Positions 10,921 through 18,750 of a stretch of 64,000 nucleotides of DNA are shown piece by piece. The stretch comes from Bordetella genomosp. 13 (GTDB lineage: Bacteria > Pseudomonadota > Gammaproteobacteria > Burkholderiales > Burkholderiaceae_B), in NCBI RefSeq assembly GCF_002119665.1, contig NZ_CP021111.1:3348001-3412000 (forward strand), given 5' to 3'. Each line of letters opens with the position of its first letter. Position 1 is the stretch's first letter. Under the pieces are notes generated by a model. The model worked only from the letters and a program-made list of their open reading frames with translations, was not told where the DNA came from and did not search any database. A program made the position numbers and the translations under genes.

Positions 10921-11498
10921 GGAAGGGGCGCCGAGCCGAGGAACAGCTTGTAAATCACGGATCCGAGCCCCGTTACCACGACACCCAGTACCCAATGCAG
11001 CCGGGTTATTTCGCCCTTGACGTTGGCGAGGCCGACACTCAGTTCGCTGCGAACGCCCTCGATGTCTGCCTTCAATTCGCTGCGCGTGCCCTGGATCTCG
11101 GCCTTCAGTTCGTGGCGAACATCAGCGATTTCCGTCTTCAGTTCGCTGCGTACGCTTTGGATTTCACTGCGGACGCCGGCGATCTCGGTCTTGGTTTCAC
11201 TGCGGACGCTGGCGATATCAGCCTTGATTTCATTGCAGGTGCGGTCAAAATCGCCCCGGATTTCATTGCAGGTGCGGTCAAAATCGCCCCGGATTTCATT
11301 GCAGGCGCGGTCGAAGCCGCCACGGAGCGCACGTTCCGTGTCGAGCAGATTTCCGCGCGTGACGATGCCCAATCGATCGACGTTGACCACGTCCGCGAGG
11401 ACCGCGGCCTGCGTCCTGGCCTGTTCGCGCGTGAAGCCGCCGCGCTCGAGGCGTTCGGTGATTTCAAGGGTATCGAAGGGGATGACCATGTCGTTCAT
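10917..11498 (-). CDS. Coiled-coil membrane-anchored protein, DUF1640/CCDC90-like
   Basis: This 193-residue protein has three parts. Residues 1-55 form a globular head (FDTLEITERLERGGFTREQA, then AVLADVVNVDRLGIVTRGNL). Residues about 60-160 are a long coiled coil of 11-residue units, each close to the pattern D-I-x-x-V-R-S-E-L-K-x. A single membrane helix follows near 165-185 (LHWVLGVVVTGLGSVIYKLF). This head, coil and tail-anchor layout is that of DUF1640 proteins, relatives of the mitochondrial MCUR1/CCDC90 family; no bacterial function is established. The first coil units are encoded by nearly identical 33-bp repeats and contain an unusual cysteine in each (FDRTCNE). It is coupled to the 49-residue protein downstream. 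Confidence 0.7.
   Translation of the reverse strand: MNDMVIPFDTLEITERLERGGFTREQARTQAAVLADVVNVDRLGIVTRGNLLDTERALRGGFDRACNEIRGDFDRTCNEIRGDFDRTCNEIKADIASVRSETKTEIAGVRSEIQSVRSELKTEIADVRHELKAEIQGTRSELKADIEGVRSELSVGLANVKGEITRLHWVLGVVVTGLGSVIYKLFLGSAPLP
11226..11324 (-). repeat. In-frame tandem 33-bp repeat (three units)
   Basis: Units at 11226-11258 and 11259-11291 are identical, and the third (11292-11324) diverges toward its distal end. Each encodes an 11-residue coiled-coil unit of the form R-G-D-F-D-R-T-C-N-E-I. Further, more diverged 33-bp periodicity continues to about 11040. Confidence 0.9.
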
Positions 11499-11766
11499 CG
11501 ATGGAGTCCTGATGCCAAGGATCGTAGCGCGGCACGAGGTGAGCGACCAATCGGACTGGTCGGATAATCACCGCACTAAGCAGGAATCAAGATACCGAAA
11601 ACAGTGCCTCGACGATATACGCAGAAGCCGCAGCAGTAGTTTCCACAGTCGCGATCGGCTTGACGCGTATCGCACTGCTCATCCGGCGCGGCCGACTCGC
11701 TCCACGCATGCGCGGCTGGACATGGCAACGGCCGGATGAGGGTCTGAGTGCCGTCCCTCCTGCGCC

Positions 11767-12990
11767 TCAGCGCGCCAGCGCCATGTCCACCGCCTCGATC
11801 CAGTGCCGCACCGGCACGTCGGTGCCGCCCTGCAGATGCCCGATGCAGCCCATGTTGGAGGACACGATGATCTCCGGTTCCGCACGCGCGATGTTGCCGA
11901 GCTTGCGATCGCGCAGCGACTGCGAGATGCCCGGGTTCAGTACCGAGTACGCCCCCGCCGAGCCGCAGCACAGGTGCGTCTCGTTGAACGGCTGCAGATC
12001 GAAGCCCAGTGCCGTCAGCATCTGCTCGGACAGCGGACGCAGCCCCTGCCAGTGCTGCAGGGTGCAGGGCGGATGGAAGACCGCGCGCGGCACGGCGGCC
12101 AGCTTCGAGCGCAGTTCGGCGGCGTGCGGCGCGACGATCTCGGCCACGTCCCTCACCAGCGCGACGATGCGCGCGGCACGCTCGGCATAGCGGGGATCGC
12201 GCCGCAGGTGGTGCGCATACTCCTTCACCATGGCGCCGCAGCCGGACGCATTCATCACGATGGCCTCCACCCCGCCCTGCTCCACCAGCGGCCACCACGC
12301 ATCGATGTTGGCGCGCATCTGCGCCAGCGCGTCATCTTGCGCGTCGAGGTGGAAGTTGATGGCGCCGCAACAGCCGGCGGCAGGCGCCACGCGCGCGCCG
12401 ATGCCGATGGCGTCCAGCACGCGGATGGTGGCCGCGTCGATGGTCGGCATCATGGCCGGCTGCACGCATCCGGCCAGCAGCAACACCTGGCGCGCATGGC
12501 GCGACGCATCCGGCACGCGGCCCGCGGCGCGACGGGGCGGCACCTTCAGCTTCAAGGCACGCGGCAGCATGGGCCGCAGCGCCTGGCCCAGCCGCATGGC
12601 GGGCGCGAACAGCGGCGAATTCATGCCCTTGCGCAGCAACAGGCGGCGCATGCGGTCGGCCCAGCTGCGCGTCACCCGCTCGTCCACGACTTGCCGGCCG
12701 ATGTCCACCAGGTGCCCGTACTGCACGCCCGAAGGACAAGTGGTCTCGCAGTTGCGGCAGGTAAGGCAACGATCCAGGTGCTGCTGCGTGGCCTGGGTGG
12801 GCTCGACGCCCTCGAGCACCTGCTTGATCAGATAGATGCGGCCGCGCGGTCCGTCGAGTTCGTCGCCCAGCACCTGATACGTGGGACAGGTGGCCGTGCA
12901 GAAGCCGCAATGCACGCAACGCCGCAGGATGGCGTCCGCGTCTTCCCCCATGGGCGTGCCCTGCACCCAGGATGCCAGATTCGTCTGCAT
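11767..12990 (-). CDS. glcF: Glycolate oxidase iron-sulfur subunit
   Basis: This 407-residue subunit passes electrons from glycolate oxidation to the respiratory chain. Two ferredoxin-type [4Fe-4S] motifs are present. The first is CVHCGFCTATCP starting at Cys25, and the second is CLTCRNCETTCPSG about 50 residues later. The C-terminal half carries the two cysteine-rich CCG domains (AGCCGA and CCGSAGAYS). Length and order match GlcF. It is the last gene of glcD-glcE-glcF, starting 8 bp after the glcE stop. A 268-bp gap without a gene separates its end from the coiled-coil gene at 11498. Confidence 0.95.
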   Translation of the reverse strand: MQTNLASWVQGTPMGEDADAILRRCVHCGFCTATCPTYQVLGDELDGPRGRIYLIKQVLEGVEPTQATQQHLDRCLTCRNCETTCPSGVQYGHLVDIGRQVVDERVTRSWADRMRRLLLRKGMNSPLFAPAMRLGQALRPMLPRALKLKVPPRRAAGRVPDASRHARQVLLLAGCVQPAMMPTIDAATIRVLDAIGIGARVAPAAGCCGAINFHLDAQDDALAQMRANIDAWWPLVEQGGVEAIVMNASGCGAMVKEYAHHLRRDPRYAERAARIVALVRDVAEIVAPHAAELRSKLAAVPRAVFHPPCTLQHWQGLRPLSEQMLTALGFDLQPFNETHLCCGSAGAYSVLNPGISQSLRDRKLGNIARAEPEIIVSSNMGCIGHLQGGTDVPVRHWIEAVDMALAR

Positions 12991-12998
12991 AGGATGGT

Positions 12999-14096
12999 CT
13001 ATAGCTCCGGGTACAGGCGGCCCGGATTGAACAGGCCGGCCGGATCGAGCTCTTGCTTAAGGCGCCGCGTGAGGGTGGCCACGCCGGGCGCCAGGGGATG
13101 GAATACGCCGTCCGCGGGCGGTGTAGACCGCGCGGCACGGAACAGCGTGGCATGGCCGCCAGCGTGCGCCGCGGCCTCGCGCAGCACCCGCGCATCGGCG
13201 GCGCCGCTGTACCAGCGCTGGCCCCCGCCCCATTCGAGCAACATGGGCGCCAGCGCCATGGCGGGCGCCGTGGGCGGCACCGATACGCGCCACAGCGGCC
13301 GCGCGCCATCGAAGAACGGATGGCTGTGCTCGCGCAGATCGCGCCACCACGCGTCGGCGTTGTCCAGGACTTCCCCGCCGATGCGTGCCGCGGCGGCGAC
13401 GATGGCTGGCGGCGCGCCCGACAGGCGGACCGCCAGCCGGCCACGACCGTCCTCGTGCGGCACCCAGCACGAGGCCGAGATGGGCATGGGCTTGGCTCGC
13501 CATTGCGAAAACGCCGCCAGCGCCTCTTCCTGCGTGGATTCGAGCAGCAGCGTGCGCTCTTCCATGGGCTTGGGCAGCACCTTCAGCGACACCTCGAGGA
13601 TGGCGCCGAAGATGCCCAGCGAGCCGGCCAGCAGGCGGGAGACGTCATATCCCGCTACGTTCTTCATCACCTCGCCGCCGAAGGACAGGATACGGGCATG
13701 AGAGTCCAGCAGCCGCGCGCCCAGCACGAAGTCGCGCACGCCGCCGGCAGCCATGCGGCGCGGCCCCGCCAGGCCGGCCGCCACGCAGCCGCCCACCGTG
13801 GCGCTGCCGCCAAAATGCGGCGGTTCGAAAGCCAGCATCTGGCCCTGCGCGGACAATTCGGCCTCGAGATCGGCCAGCGGCGTGCCCGCGCGCGCCGTCA
13901 CGACCAGTTCGGAGGGCTGGTAATTGATGATGCCGCGATAGGCCGTCATGTCGAGCAGGCAATGGCCATCCTGCGGCGTCAGCGCACGATGATTGCCATA
14001 GAACGACTTGCTGCCGCCGCCGCAGATGAACAAAGGCTTGTGCCCGGCGCGCGCGGTCAGGACCTGATCGCACAGTTCCGACAGAACGAATTCCAT
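12999..14096 (-). CDS. glcE: Glycolate oxidase FAD-binding subunit
   Basis: This 365-residue protein is the shorter flavin-binding subunit of the three-component glycolate oxidase. It has one PCMH-type FAD domain, seen as PSELVVTARAGTPLADLEAEL, the glycine-rich GGSATVGGCVAAGLAGPRR, and GGEVMKNVAGYDVSRLLAGSLG. The C-terminus has LKQELDPAGLFNPGRLYPEL, the usual closing motif of this flavoprotein family. It lies between glcD and glcF with 9-bp and 8-bp gaps, consistent with a single transcript. Confidence 0.94.
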   Translation of the reverse strand: MEFVLSELCDQVLTARAGHKPLFICGGGSKSFYGNHRALTPQDGHCLLDMTAYRGIINYQPSELVVTARAGTPLADLEAELSAQGQMLAFEPPHFGGSATVGGCVAAGLAGPRRMAAGGVRDFVLGARLLDSHARILSFGGEVMKNVAGYDVSRLLAGSLGIFGAILEVSLKVLPKPMEERTLLLESTQEEALAAFSQWRAKPMPISASCWVPHEDGRGRLAVRLSGAPPAIVAAAARIGGEVLDNADAWWRDLREHSHPFFDGARPLWRVSVPPTAPAMALAPMLLEWGGGQRWYSGAADARVLREAAAHAGGHATLFRAARSTPPADGVFHPLAPGVATLTRRLKQELDPAGLFNPGRLYPEL

Positions 14097-14105
14097 CGAC
14101 GTTCC

Positions 14106-15608
14106 CTAGAAGCGGGACAACTGAGGGAAGCGCATTTCTCCGGCGTGCACGTGCATCTTGCCGTACTCGGCACAGCGCGCCAGCGTTGGAATGACCTTTT
14201 CAGGATTGAGCAGCAAGGGCGGATCGAAAGCCCGCTTCACGGCAAGAAAGGCGTCCAGCTCGTCTCGCGAAAATTGCACGCACATTTGATTGATCTTCTC
14301 CATACCCACACCGTGTTCGCCCGTCACGGTGCCTCCTACCTGCACGCACAGTTCGAGTATCGCCGCGCCGAACTTGTCGGCGCGTTCGATCTCGTCCGGC
14401 TTGTTGGAATCGAACAGGATCAACGGATGCAGGTTTCCGTCTCCGGCATGGAATACGTTGGCGCAGCGCAGGCCGTACTCGTCCTCCATCTGTTCGATGG
14501 CGTTGAGCACGCGGCCCAAGTGGCGGCGCGGAATGGTGCCGTCCATGCAGTAATAATCGGGCGATACCCGGCCCGCGGCGGGAAATGCGTTCTTGCGGCC
14601 GGCCCAGAAGCGCAGCCGCTCGGCCTCGCTGGTGGAGACCTGCAGGCGCGTGGCCCCGGCCTGTCGAAAGACCTGTTCGACACGCCCGATCTCGTGCTCG
14701 ACCTCTTCAGGGGTGCCGTCGGATTCGCACAACAGCAGCGCCTGGGCATCGAGGTCGTAGCCGGCCTGGACGAAAGGCTCGACCATGTGTACGGCCTGAC
14801 GATCCATCATCTCGAGGCCGGCCGGGATGATGCCGGCGCCGATGACCTGCGCGACCGCGTTGCCCGCGGCCTCCACGCTGGGAAAGCTGCCCAGCACCAC
14901 TCGCGCGGACTGCGGCTTTGGCACAAGCTTGACGGTGACCTCGGTGACGATGCCCAGCATGCCTTCTGAACCCACGAAGACCGACAGCAGGTCCAGCCCC
15001 GGCGCATCGGGCGCATCGGAGCCCAGCTCGACCACGTCGCCCTCGATGGTGACCATGCGCACGCGCAGCACGTTGTGCACGGTAAGCCCGTACTTCAGAC
15101 AGTGCACGCCGCCGGAATTCTCGGCCACGTTGCCGCCGATGGTGCAGGCGATCTGACTCGAGGGATCCGGCGCGTAATACAGGCCATGCACGCCTGCCGC
15201 CTCGGACACGGCCAGGTTGCGCACGCCGGGCTCGACCACCGCCGTGCATGCCTGGGGATCGACCCGCTTGATGCGATTGAACTTGGACATGCCGAGCAGC
15301 ACGCCGCGCGCATGCGGCATGGCGCCGCCCGACAGGCTGGTACCGGCGCCGCGCGCCACCACCGGCACGTTCAAGCGCTTGCATAGGCGCATGATGTCCT
15401 GCACCTGCGCCTCGGTCTCGGGCAAGGCGACCGCCGCCGGCAGGCAGCGGTACAGCGAAAGTCCGTCACACTCGTACGGCCGCGTGTCTTCCTCGCGATA
15501 CAACACGCTGTGCGCCGGCAGTATGGCGCACAGTGCATCGATCACGGGTTTTGCGGAGTAGGCCTCCTGGCCGCTGGAGGCCAGGCCAGTTTCGACCAGG
15601 GTGTTCAT
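14106..15608 (-). CDS. glcD: Glycolate oxidase subunit GlcD
   Basis: This 500-residue FAD enzyme oxidises glycolate to glyoxylate. It shows the PCMH FAD-binding half (VVARGAGTSLSGGAMPHARG; CTIGGNVAENSGGVHCLKYG) and the FAD-oxidase C-terminal half (NVFHAGDGNLHPLILFD with the metal or substrate histidines, and GGTVTGEHGVGMEKINQMC). The closing segment AFDPPLLLNPEKVIPTL is standard. It is the first gene of glcDEF. No glcC-type GntR regulator or glycolate permease is adjacent, so control and uptake must lie elsewhere. A related flavoprotein gene lies 104 bp upstream on the same strand. Confidence 0.95.
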   Translation of the reverse strand: MNTLVETGLASSGQEAYSAKPVIDALCAILPAHSVLYREEDTRPYECDGLSLYRCLPAAVALPETEAQVQDIMRLCKRLNVPVVARGAGTSLSGGAMPHARGVLLGMSKFNRIKRVDPQACTAVVEPGVRNLAVSEAAGVHGLYYAPDPSSQIACTIGGNVAENSGGVHCLKYGLTVHNVLRVRMVTIEGDVVELGSDAPDAPGLDLLSVFVGSEGMLGIVTEVTVKLVPKPQSARVVLGSFPSVEAAGNAVAQVIGAGIIPAGLEMMDRQAVHMVEPFVQAGYDLDAQALLLCESDGTPEEVEHEIGRVEQVFRQAGATRLQVSTSEAERLRFWAGRKNAFPAAGRVSPDYYCMDGTIPRRHLGRVLNAIEQMEDEYGLRCANVFHAGDGNLHPLILFDSNKPDEIERADKFGAAILELCVQVGGTVTGEHGVGMEKINQMCVQFSRDELDAFLAVKRAFDPPLLLNPEKVIPTLARCAEYGKMHVHAGEMRFPQLSRF

Positions 15609-15654
15609 GAATCAACAATAGCGCGAGCCTAAGCGGTGCACACGACCGGATTTA

Positions 15655-15675
15655 CCCGCACCTGCCCGGTGCGGG
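15655..15675 (-). other. Intergenic stem-loop between two flavoprotein genes
   Basis: The 8-bp perfect inverted repeat CCCGCACC/GGTGCGGG with a five-base loop lies between the D-lactate dehydrogenase-like gene and glcD. There is no T-tract on the transcribed strand, so it may be a processing or partial-attenuation hairpin. Confidence 0.45.
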
Positions 15676-15712
15676 AAGGATATGGCGCGGCCGCGTGAGC
15701 AGCCCACGCCGC

Positions 15713-17122
15713 TTACCACGCGATGATCTTGCCGGGATTGAGGATGTTGTTCGGATCGAACGCATGCTTCAGGCTGCGCATGAGCGCCAGGGCCTCGGCG
15801 CCATGTTCGCGCTCCATGAATTGCATCTTGTGCAGGCCCACGCCATGTTCCCCCGTGCATGTGCCGTCTGCCGAGATGGCCCGTTCGACCAGGCGGTGGC
15901 TGATCGCCTCGGACTCCTGCCACTCGGACTGGCTGTCCGGATCGAGCAACATCTGCACGTGGAAGTTGCCGTCGCCGACGTGGCCAACGATGGTGTATGG
16001 GAAGCTGGCGCGGTCCAGGTCGTCGACGGTTTCGCGCACGCAGTCGGCCAGCCGCGAGATGGGGACGCATACGTCGGTGGTGCTGGCGCGGCAGCCCGGG
16101 CGCAGCTGCAGCCCCGCAAAGTAGGCATTGTGGCGCGCCGTCCACAAGCGGCTGCGGTCTTCGGGGCGCTCCGCCCAGTCGAAGTCCATGCCGCCATGCT
16201 CGGCGGTGATGGCCTGCACGGTTTCGGCCTGCTCTTGCACGCCCGACGGGCTGCCGTGGAATTCGAACAGCAGCAGCGGCGATTCGCGCAGGTTCAGCTT
16301 GCTGTGCAGGTTGACGGCCCGCACCGCGGCGGCGTCCATGAACTCAACGCGCGCCACCTGTACGCCCATCTGGATGATCTCGATGACGCTGCGCACGGCG
16401 TCGTCGAGCGTCGGGAAGTTGCACACCGCGGCGGACACGGCCTCGGGTTGCGGATACAGCCGCACGGTGACTTCGGTGATGATGCCCAGCGTGCCTTCAC
16501 TGCCCACGAAGATGCGGGTGAGATCGTAGCCGGCCGACGACTTGCGGGCGCGGCCGGCGGTGCGTACGACGCGCCCATCGGCCGTGACCACCGTGAGCGA
16601 CATGACGTTCTCGCGCATGGTGCCATAGCGCACGGCATTGGTGCCCGAGGCCCGCGTGGCGGCCATGCCGCCCAGGCTGGCATCGGCGCCCGGATCGATG
16701 GGGAAGAACAGCCCCGTATCGCGCACCGCTTCGTTGAGCTGCTTGCGGGTGACGCCGGCCTGCACGGTGGCGGTGAGGTCTTCGGGGTTGACCGCCAGTA
16801 CCGCGTTCATCCGGGACAGGTCGATGCTGACGCCACCCTGCACGGCCAGCAGATGGCCTTCGAGCGAAGAGCCCGCGCCGTAGGGAATGATCGGTACGCC
16901 ATGGCTGTTGCACAGCTTCGCCACGGCCGCGACCTCTTCGGTGCTTTCGGCGAACACCACCGCGTCGGGCAGCATGGCGGGATATGGCGATTCGTCGCGG
17001 CCATGGTGCTCGCGCACCGCGGCGGCCACGGACAGGCGGTCGCCCAGCAGGGCCTGCAGCGACTGCAGGCAGGCGGCAGGGATTTCGCGGCGCAGCGTTT
17101 CGGCTTGCAAGGGAGCATTCAT
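15713..17122 (-). CDS. FAD-binding oxidase, D-lactate dehydrogenase (cytochrome) type
   Basis: This 469-residue flavoenzyme has the same fold as GlcD: a PCMH FAD domain (IPYGAGSSLEGHLLAV; GGMAATRASGTNAVRYG) and an FAD-oxidase C-terminal domain (IVGHVGDGNFHVQML; GTCTGEHGVGLHKMQFM). The motif set, especially GAGSSLEGH with ATRASGTNAVRYGTM, is typical of D-lactate or D-2-hydroxyacid dehydrogenases passing electrons to cytochrome or quinone. I place the start at the ATG at 17122 (MNAPLQAETLRREIPAAC); the preceding 21 codons look non-coding. Its position ahead of glcDEF suggests a 2-hydroxyacid oxidation locus. Substrate cannot be fixed from sequence. Confidence 0.88.
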   Translation of the reverse strand: MNAPLQAETLRREIPAACLQSLQALLGDRLSVAAAVREHHGRDESPYPAMLPDAVVFAESTEEVAAVAKLCNSHGVPIIPYGAGSSLEGHLLAVQGGVSIDLSRMNAVLAVNPEDLTATVQAGVTRKQLNEAVRDTGLFFPIDPGADASLGGMAATRASGTNAVRYGTMRENVMSLTVVTADGRVVRTAGRARKSSAGYDLTRIFVGSEGTLGIITEVTVRLYPQPEAVSAAVCNFPTLDDAVRSVIEIIQMGVQVARVEFMDAAAVRAVNLHSKLNLRESPLLLFEFHGSPSGVQEQAETVQAITAEHGGMDFDWAERPEDRSRLWTARHNAYFAGLQLRPGCRASTTDVCVPISRLADCVRETVDDLDRASFPYTIVGHVGDGNFHVQMLLDPDSQSEWQESEAISHRLVERAISADGTCTGEHGVGLHKMQFMEREHGAEALALMRSLKHAFDPNNILNPGKIIAW

Positions 17123-17198
17123 GGCTGAGGCCCGTAAGGGTGATAGATGGCGGGATTTTACGCCCGCCCCCTCAGGACCGCGCAAGCCGGCAGAAGTC

Positions 17199-18272
17199 CT
17201 ATTTGCCGCTGGTCAGCGCGACCCGGCGGCGCTCCTGTACGGCCTGGGACAGACGCTGCAGCACCTGCTCGGACGCCTCCCAATCGATACAGCCATCGGT
17301 GATGCTCTGGCCATACGCGAGCGGCTTGCCCGGCACCAGATCCTGGCGTCCCGCCACCAGATGACTCTCGACCATCACGCCCACGATGCGCGACTCGCCC
17401 TGCTCCATCTGGCGCGCCACGTCGTCGATCACCAAGGGCTGGTTCTCGGGCTTCTTGTTGCTGTTGGCGTGGCTGGCGTCGATCATCACGCGCTGTGCCA
17501 TGCCCAGCTTGGCCATGTCCTGGCACACCGCTTCGACGCTTGCCGCGTCGTAGTTGGGCGTCTTGCCGCCGCGCAGGATGACGTGGCAGTCCTCGTTGCC
17601 CGCGGTGGACACGATGGCCGAATGTCCGCCCTTGGTGACGGACAGGAAGTGATGCGGCTGCGAGGCCGCCTTGATCGCATCGACCGCGATCCGGATGTTG
17701 CCGTCCGTGCCGTTCTTGAACCCGACCGGGCAAGACAGCCCCGAGGCCAGTTCGCGATGCACCTGGCTTTCGGTGGTGCGCGCACCGATGGCGCCCCACG
17801 AGACCAGGTCGGCGATGTACTGCGGCGTGATCATGTCCAGGAATTCGCACCCCGCGGGCAGTCCCAGGCTGTTGATCTCGAGCAGCAGCTCGCGGGCCAT
17901 GCGGATGCCCTTGTTGATGTTGAAGCTGCCGTCCAGGTCGGGATCGTTGATCAGTCCCTTCCAGCCCACGGTCGTGCGCGGCTTCTCGAAGTACACGCGC
18001 ATGATGATCTCGAGTTCGCCTGCGTGGCGCTCGCGAGCCTGCCGCAGGCGCTGCGCATACTCCATCGCCGCGCGCGTATCGTGGATCGAGCACGGCCCGA
18101 TCACCACGATCATCCGATCGTCCATGCCGTGCAGGATGCGATGCGCCGCCTGCCGCGCGGCATACACCGTATCGGACGCCTCGCGCGTGCACGCAAATTC
18201 GCGCATGACGTGCGCGGGGGGATTCAGTTCTTTGATTTCGCGGATGCGAAGGTCATCGGTATTGTGGGACAC
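17199..18272 (-). CDS. aroG: 3-deoxy-7-phosphoheptulonate (DAHP) synthase, class I
   Basis: This 357-residue enzyme condenses phosphoenolpyruvate and erythrose 4-phosphate in the first step of the shikimate pathway. Family motifs are VIGPCSIHD, YFEKPRTTVGWKGLINDP, DMITPQYIADLVSWGAIGARTTESQ, GFKNGTDGN and the metal-ligand region DASHANSNKKPENQP. The start is GTG at 18272 with AGGAG seven bases upstream. Upstream lies a complete attenuator: a Phe/Tyr-rich 28-codon leader peptide (18361-18447), an antiterminator segment and a terminator hairpin (18308-18335). This indicates control by charged tRNA-Phe, so the gene is probably the phenylalanine-controlled isozyme. It is followed 76 bp later by the D-lactate dehydrogenase-like gene. 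Confidence 0.96.
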   Translation of the reverse strand: MSHNTDDLRIREIKELNPPAHVMREFACTREASDTVYAARQAAHRILHGMDDRMIVVIGPCSIHDTRAAMEYAQRLRQARERHAGELEIIMRVYFEKPRTTVGWKGLINDPDLDGSFNINKGIRMARELLLEINSLGLPAGCEFLDMITPQYIADLVSWGAIGARTTESQVHRELASGLSCPVGFKNGTDGNIRIAVDAIKAASQPHHFLSVTKGGHSAIVSTAGNEDCHVILRGGKTPNYDAASVEAVCQDMAKLGMAQRVMIDASHANSNKKPENQPLVIDDVARQMEQGESRIVGVMVESHLVAGRQDLVPGKPLAYGQSITDGCIDWEASEQVLQRLSQAVQERRRVALTSGK

Positions 18273-18307
18273 GGGACGGCTCCTGGAACACCCGCCGGCT
18301 GACGGCC

Positions 18308-18336
18308 AAAAAAAAACCGCCAGGTTTGCTGGCGGC
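18308..18336 (-). terminator. Attenuator terminator hairpin in the aroG leader
   Basis: On the minus strand, stem CCGCCAG/CTGGCGG with a five-base loop is followed by nine T. It lies between the leader peptide and the aroG GTG start, 36 bp before the latter, so it must be bypassed for aroG expression. Confidence 0.9.
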
Positions 18337-18360
18337 TTTTTTGAGGGATTCTGCGACTTT

Positions 18361-18447
18361 TCAGTTTGAACGCGACCCTTCCTCCGCCAGCGGCTTCAGA
18401 AAAGCAAAAAAATAAAAGTAAAACGAGGCGGGACGCGGAAAGTTCAT
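18361..18447 (-). CDS. Phe/Tyr-rich leader peptide of the aroG attenuator
   Basis: This 28-residue open reading frame begins M-N-F-P-R-P and contains the core S-F-Y-F-Y-F-F-A-F, so six of its residues are Phe and two Tyr. Seven of these eight fall within nine consecutive codons, an arrangement typical of phenylalanine attenuators such as pheL. It lies directly upstream of an overlapping antiterminator segment and a strong terminator before aroG. A conventional Shine-Dalgarno sequence is weak (GAG about 8 bases upstream), and the best -10 element ends only a few bases before the ATG, so the peptide may start near the 5' end of its mRNA. Its product is expected to have no function beyond sensing. 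Confidence 0.85.
   Translation of the reverse strand: MNFPRPASFYFYFFAFLKPLAEEGSRSN
18384..18391 (-). promoter_or_regulatory. Antiterminator segment of the aroG attenuator
   Basis: Minus-strand GCTGGCGG, inside the last third of the leader-peptide frame, is perfectly complementary to CCGCCAGC, the 5' arm of the terminator (18328-18335). Pairing of the two would prevent terminator formation. A ribosome stalled at the early Phe/Tyr codons leaves the segment free, while one at the stop codon sits close enough to cover it. Confidence 0.75.
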
Positions 18448-18454
18448 GTCGGCG

Positions 18455-18484
18455 ACTCTAGCACAAAAAAGCGGGATGTGTCAT
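18455..18484 (-). promoter_or_regulatory. Candidate aroG leader promoter
   Basis: On the minus strand ATGACA (five of six to TTGACA) is followed after 18 bp by TAGAGT (four of six to TATAAT), which is preceded by TGC in extended -10 position. Predicted transcription starts at or just before the leader-peptide ATG, implying a nearly leaderless peptide message. A weaker alternative (TTGTTA, 17 bp, TATCGC) lies about 40 bp upstream. Confidence 0.4.
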
Positions 18485-18592
18485 GACAGAGATCTTTCGT
18501 ATGAGCGATAGTCGGAGTCGACACGGATAACAATCGGCATGACCCGATGGCGGGCGTCCACGGTTTCAGAAACGCGGCATGGCTCGGAGCCA

Positions 18593-18722
18593 GCCTCCGT
18601 CCGTCAGCCGGGGCCGTGCCGGCCAATTGGAAGGAGGGAAGCCGCGCAACGGCCGAGGGCGCCTGCTGGCGCGCCCGAGCCGACTGACTTGGCTGGCACG
18701 GCCCCGGCTGACGGACGGAGGC
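18593..18722 (+). repeat. Palindromic repeat with conserved core and locus-specific arms, copy 1
   Basis: This 130-bp element has 34-nt arms (18593-18626 and 18689-18722) that are inverted repeats matching at 33 of 34 positions. The outer 22 nt of each arm (beginning GCCTCCGTCCGTC) pair perfectly and are unique to this copy. The inner 12 nt, CGTGCCGGCCAA, recur in all copies. The 62-bp core contains GGCGCGCCCGAGCC, shared with the copies near 50.1 and 50.4 kb. It lies between the 3' end of tldD and the aroG promoter, both on the minus strand. RNA from either strand would fold into a very long hairpin. I do not recognise a described family. Confidence 0.85.
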
Positions 18723-18750
18723 GACTCAAGAACCTGAAGCGCTACGGCAA

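Noticed and set aside
10995..11739. Plus-strand frames opposite the coiled-coil gene with regular repeats
   Set aside because: The regularity is that of the 33-bp repeats on the minus-strand gene; those frames have no start context or membrane or signal features.
11576..12298. 240-codon minus-strand frame extending from glcF into the 268-bp gap
   Set aside because: It is an out-of-frame reading of glcF, and the part in the gap shows no domain or ribosome binding site.
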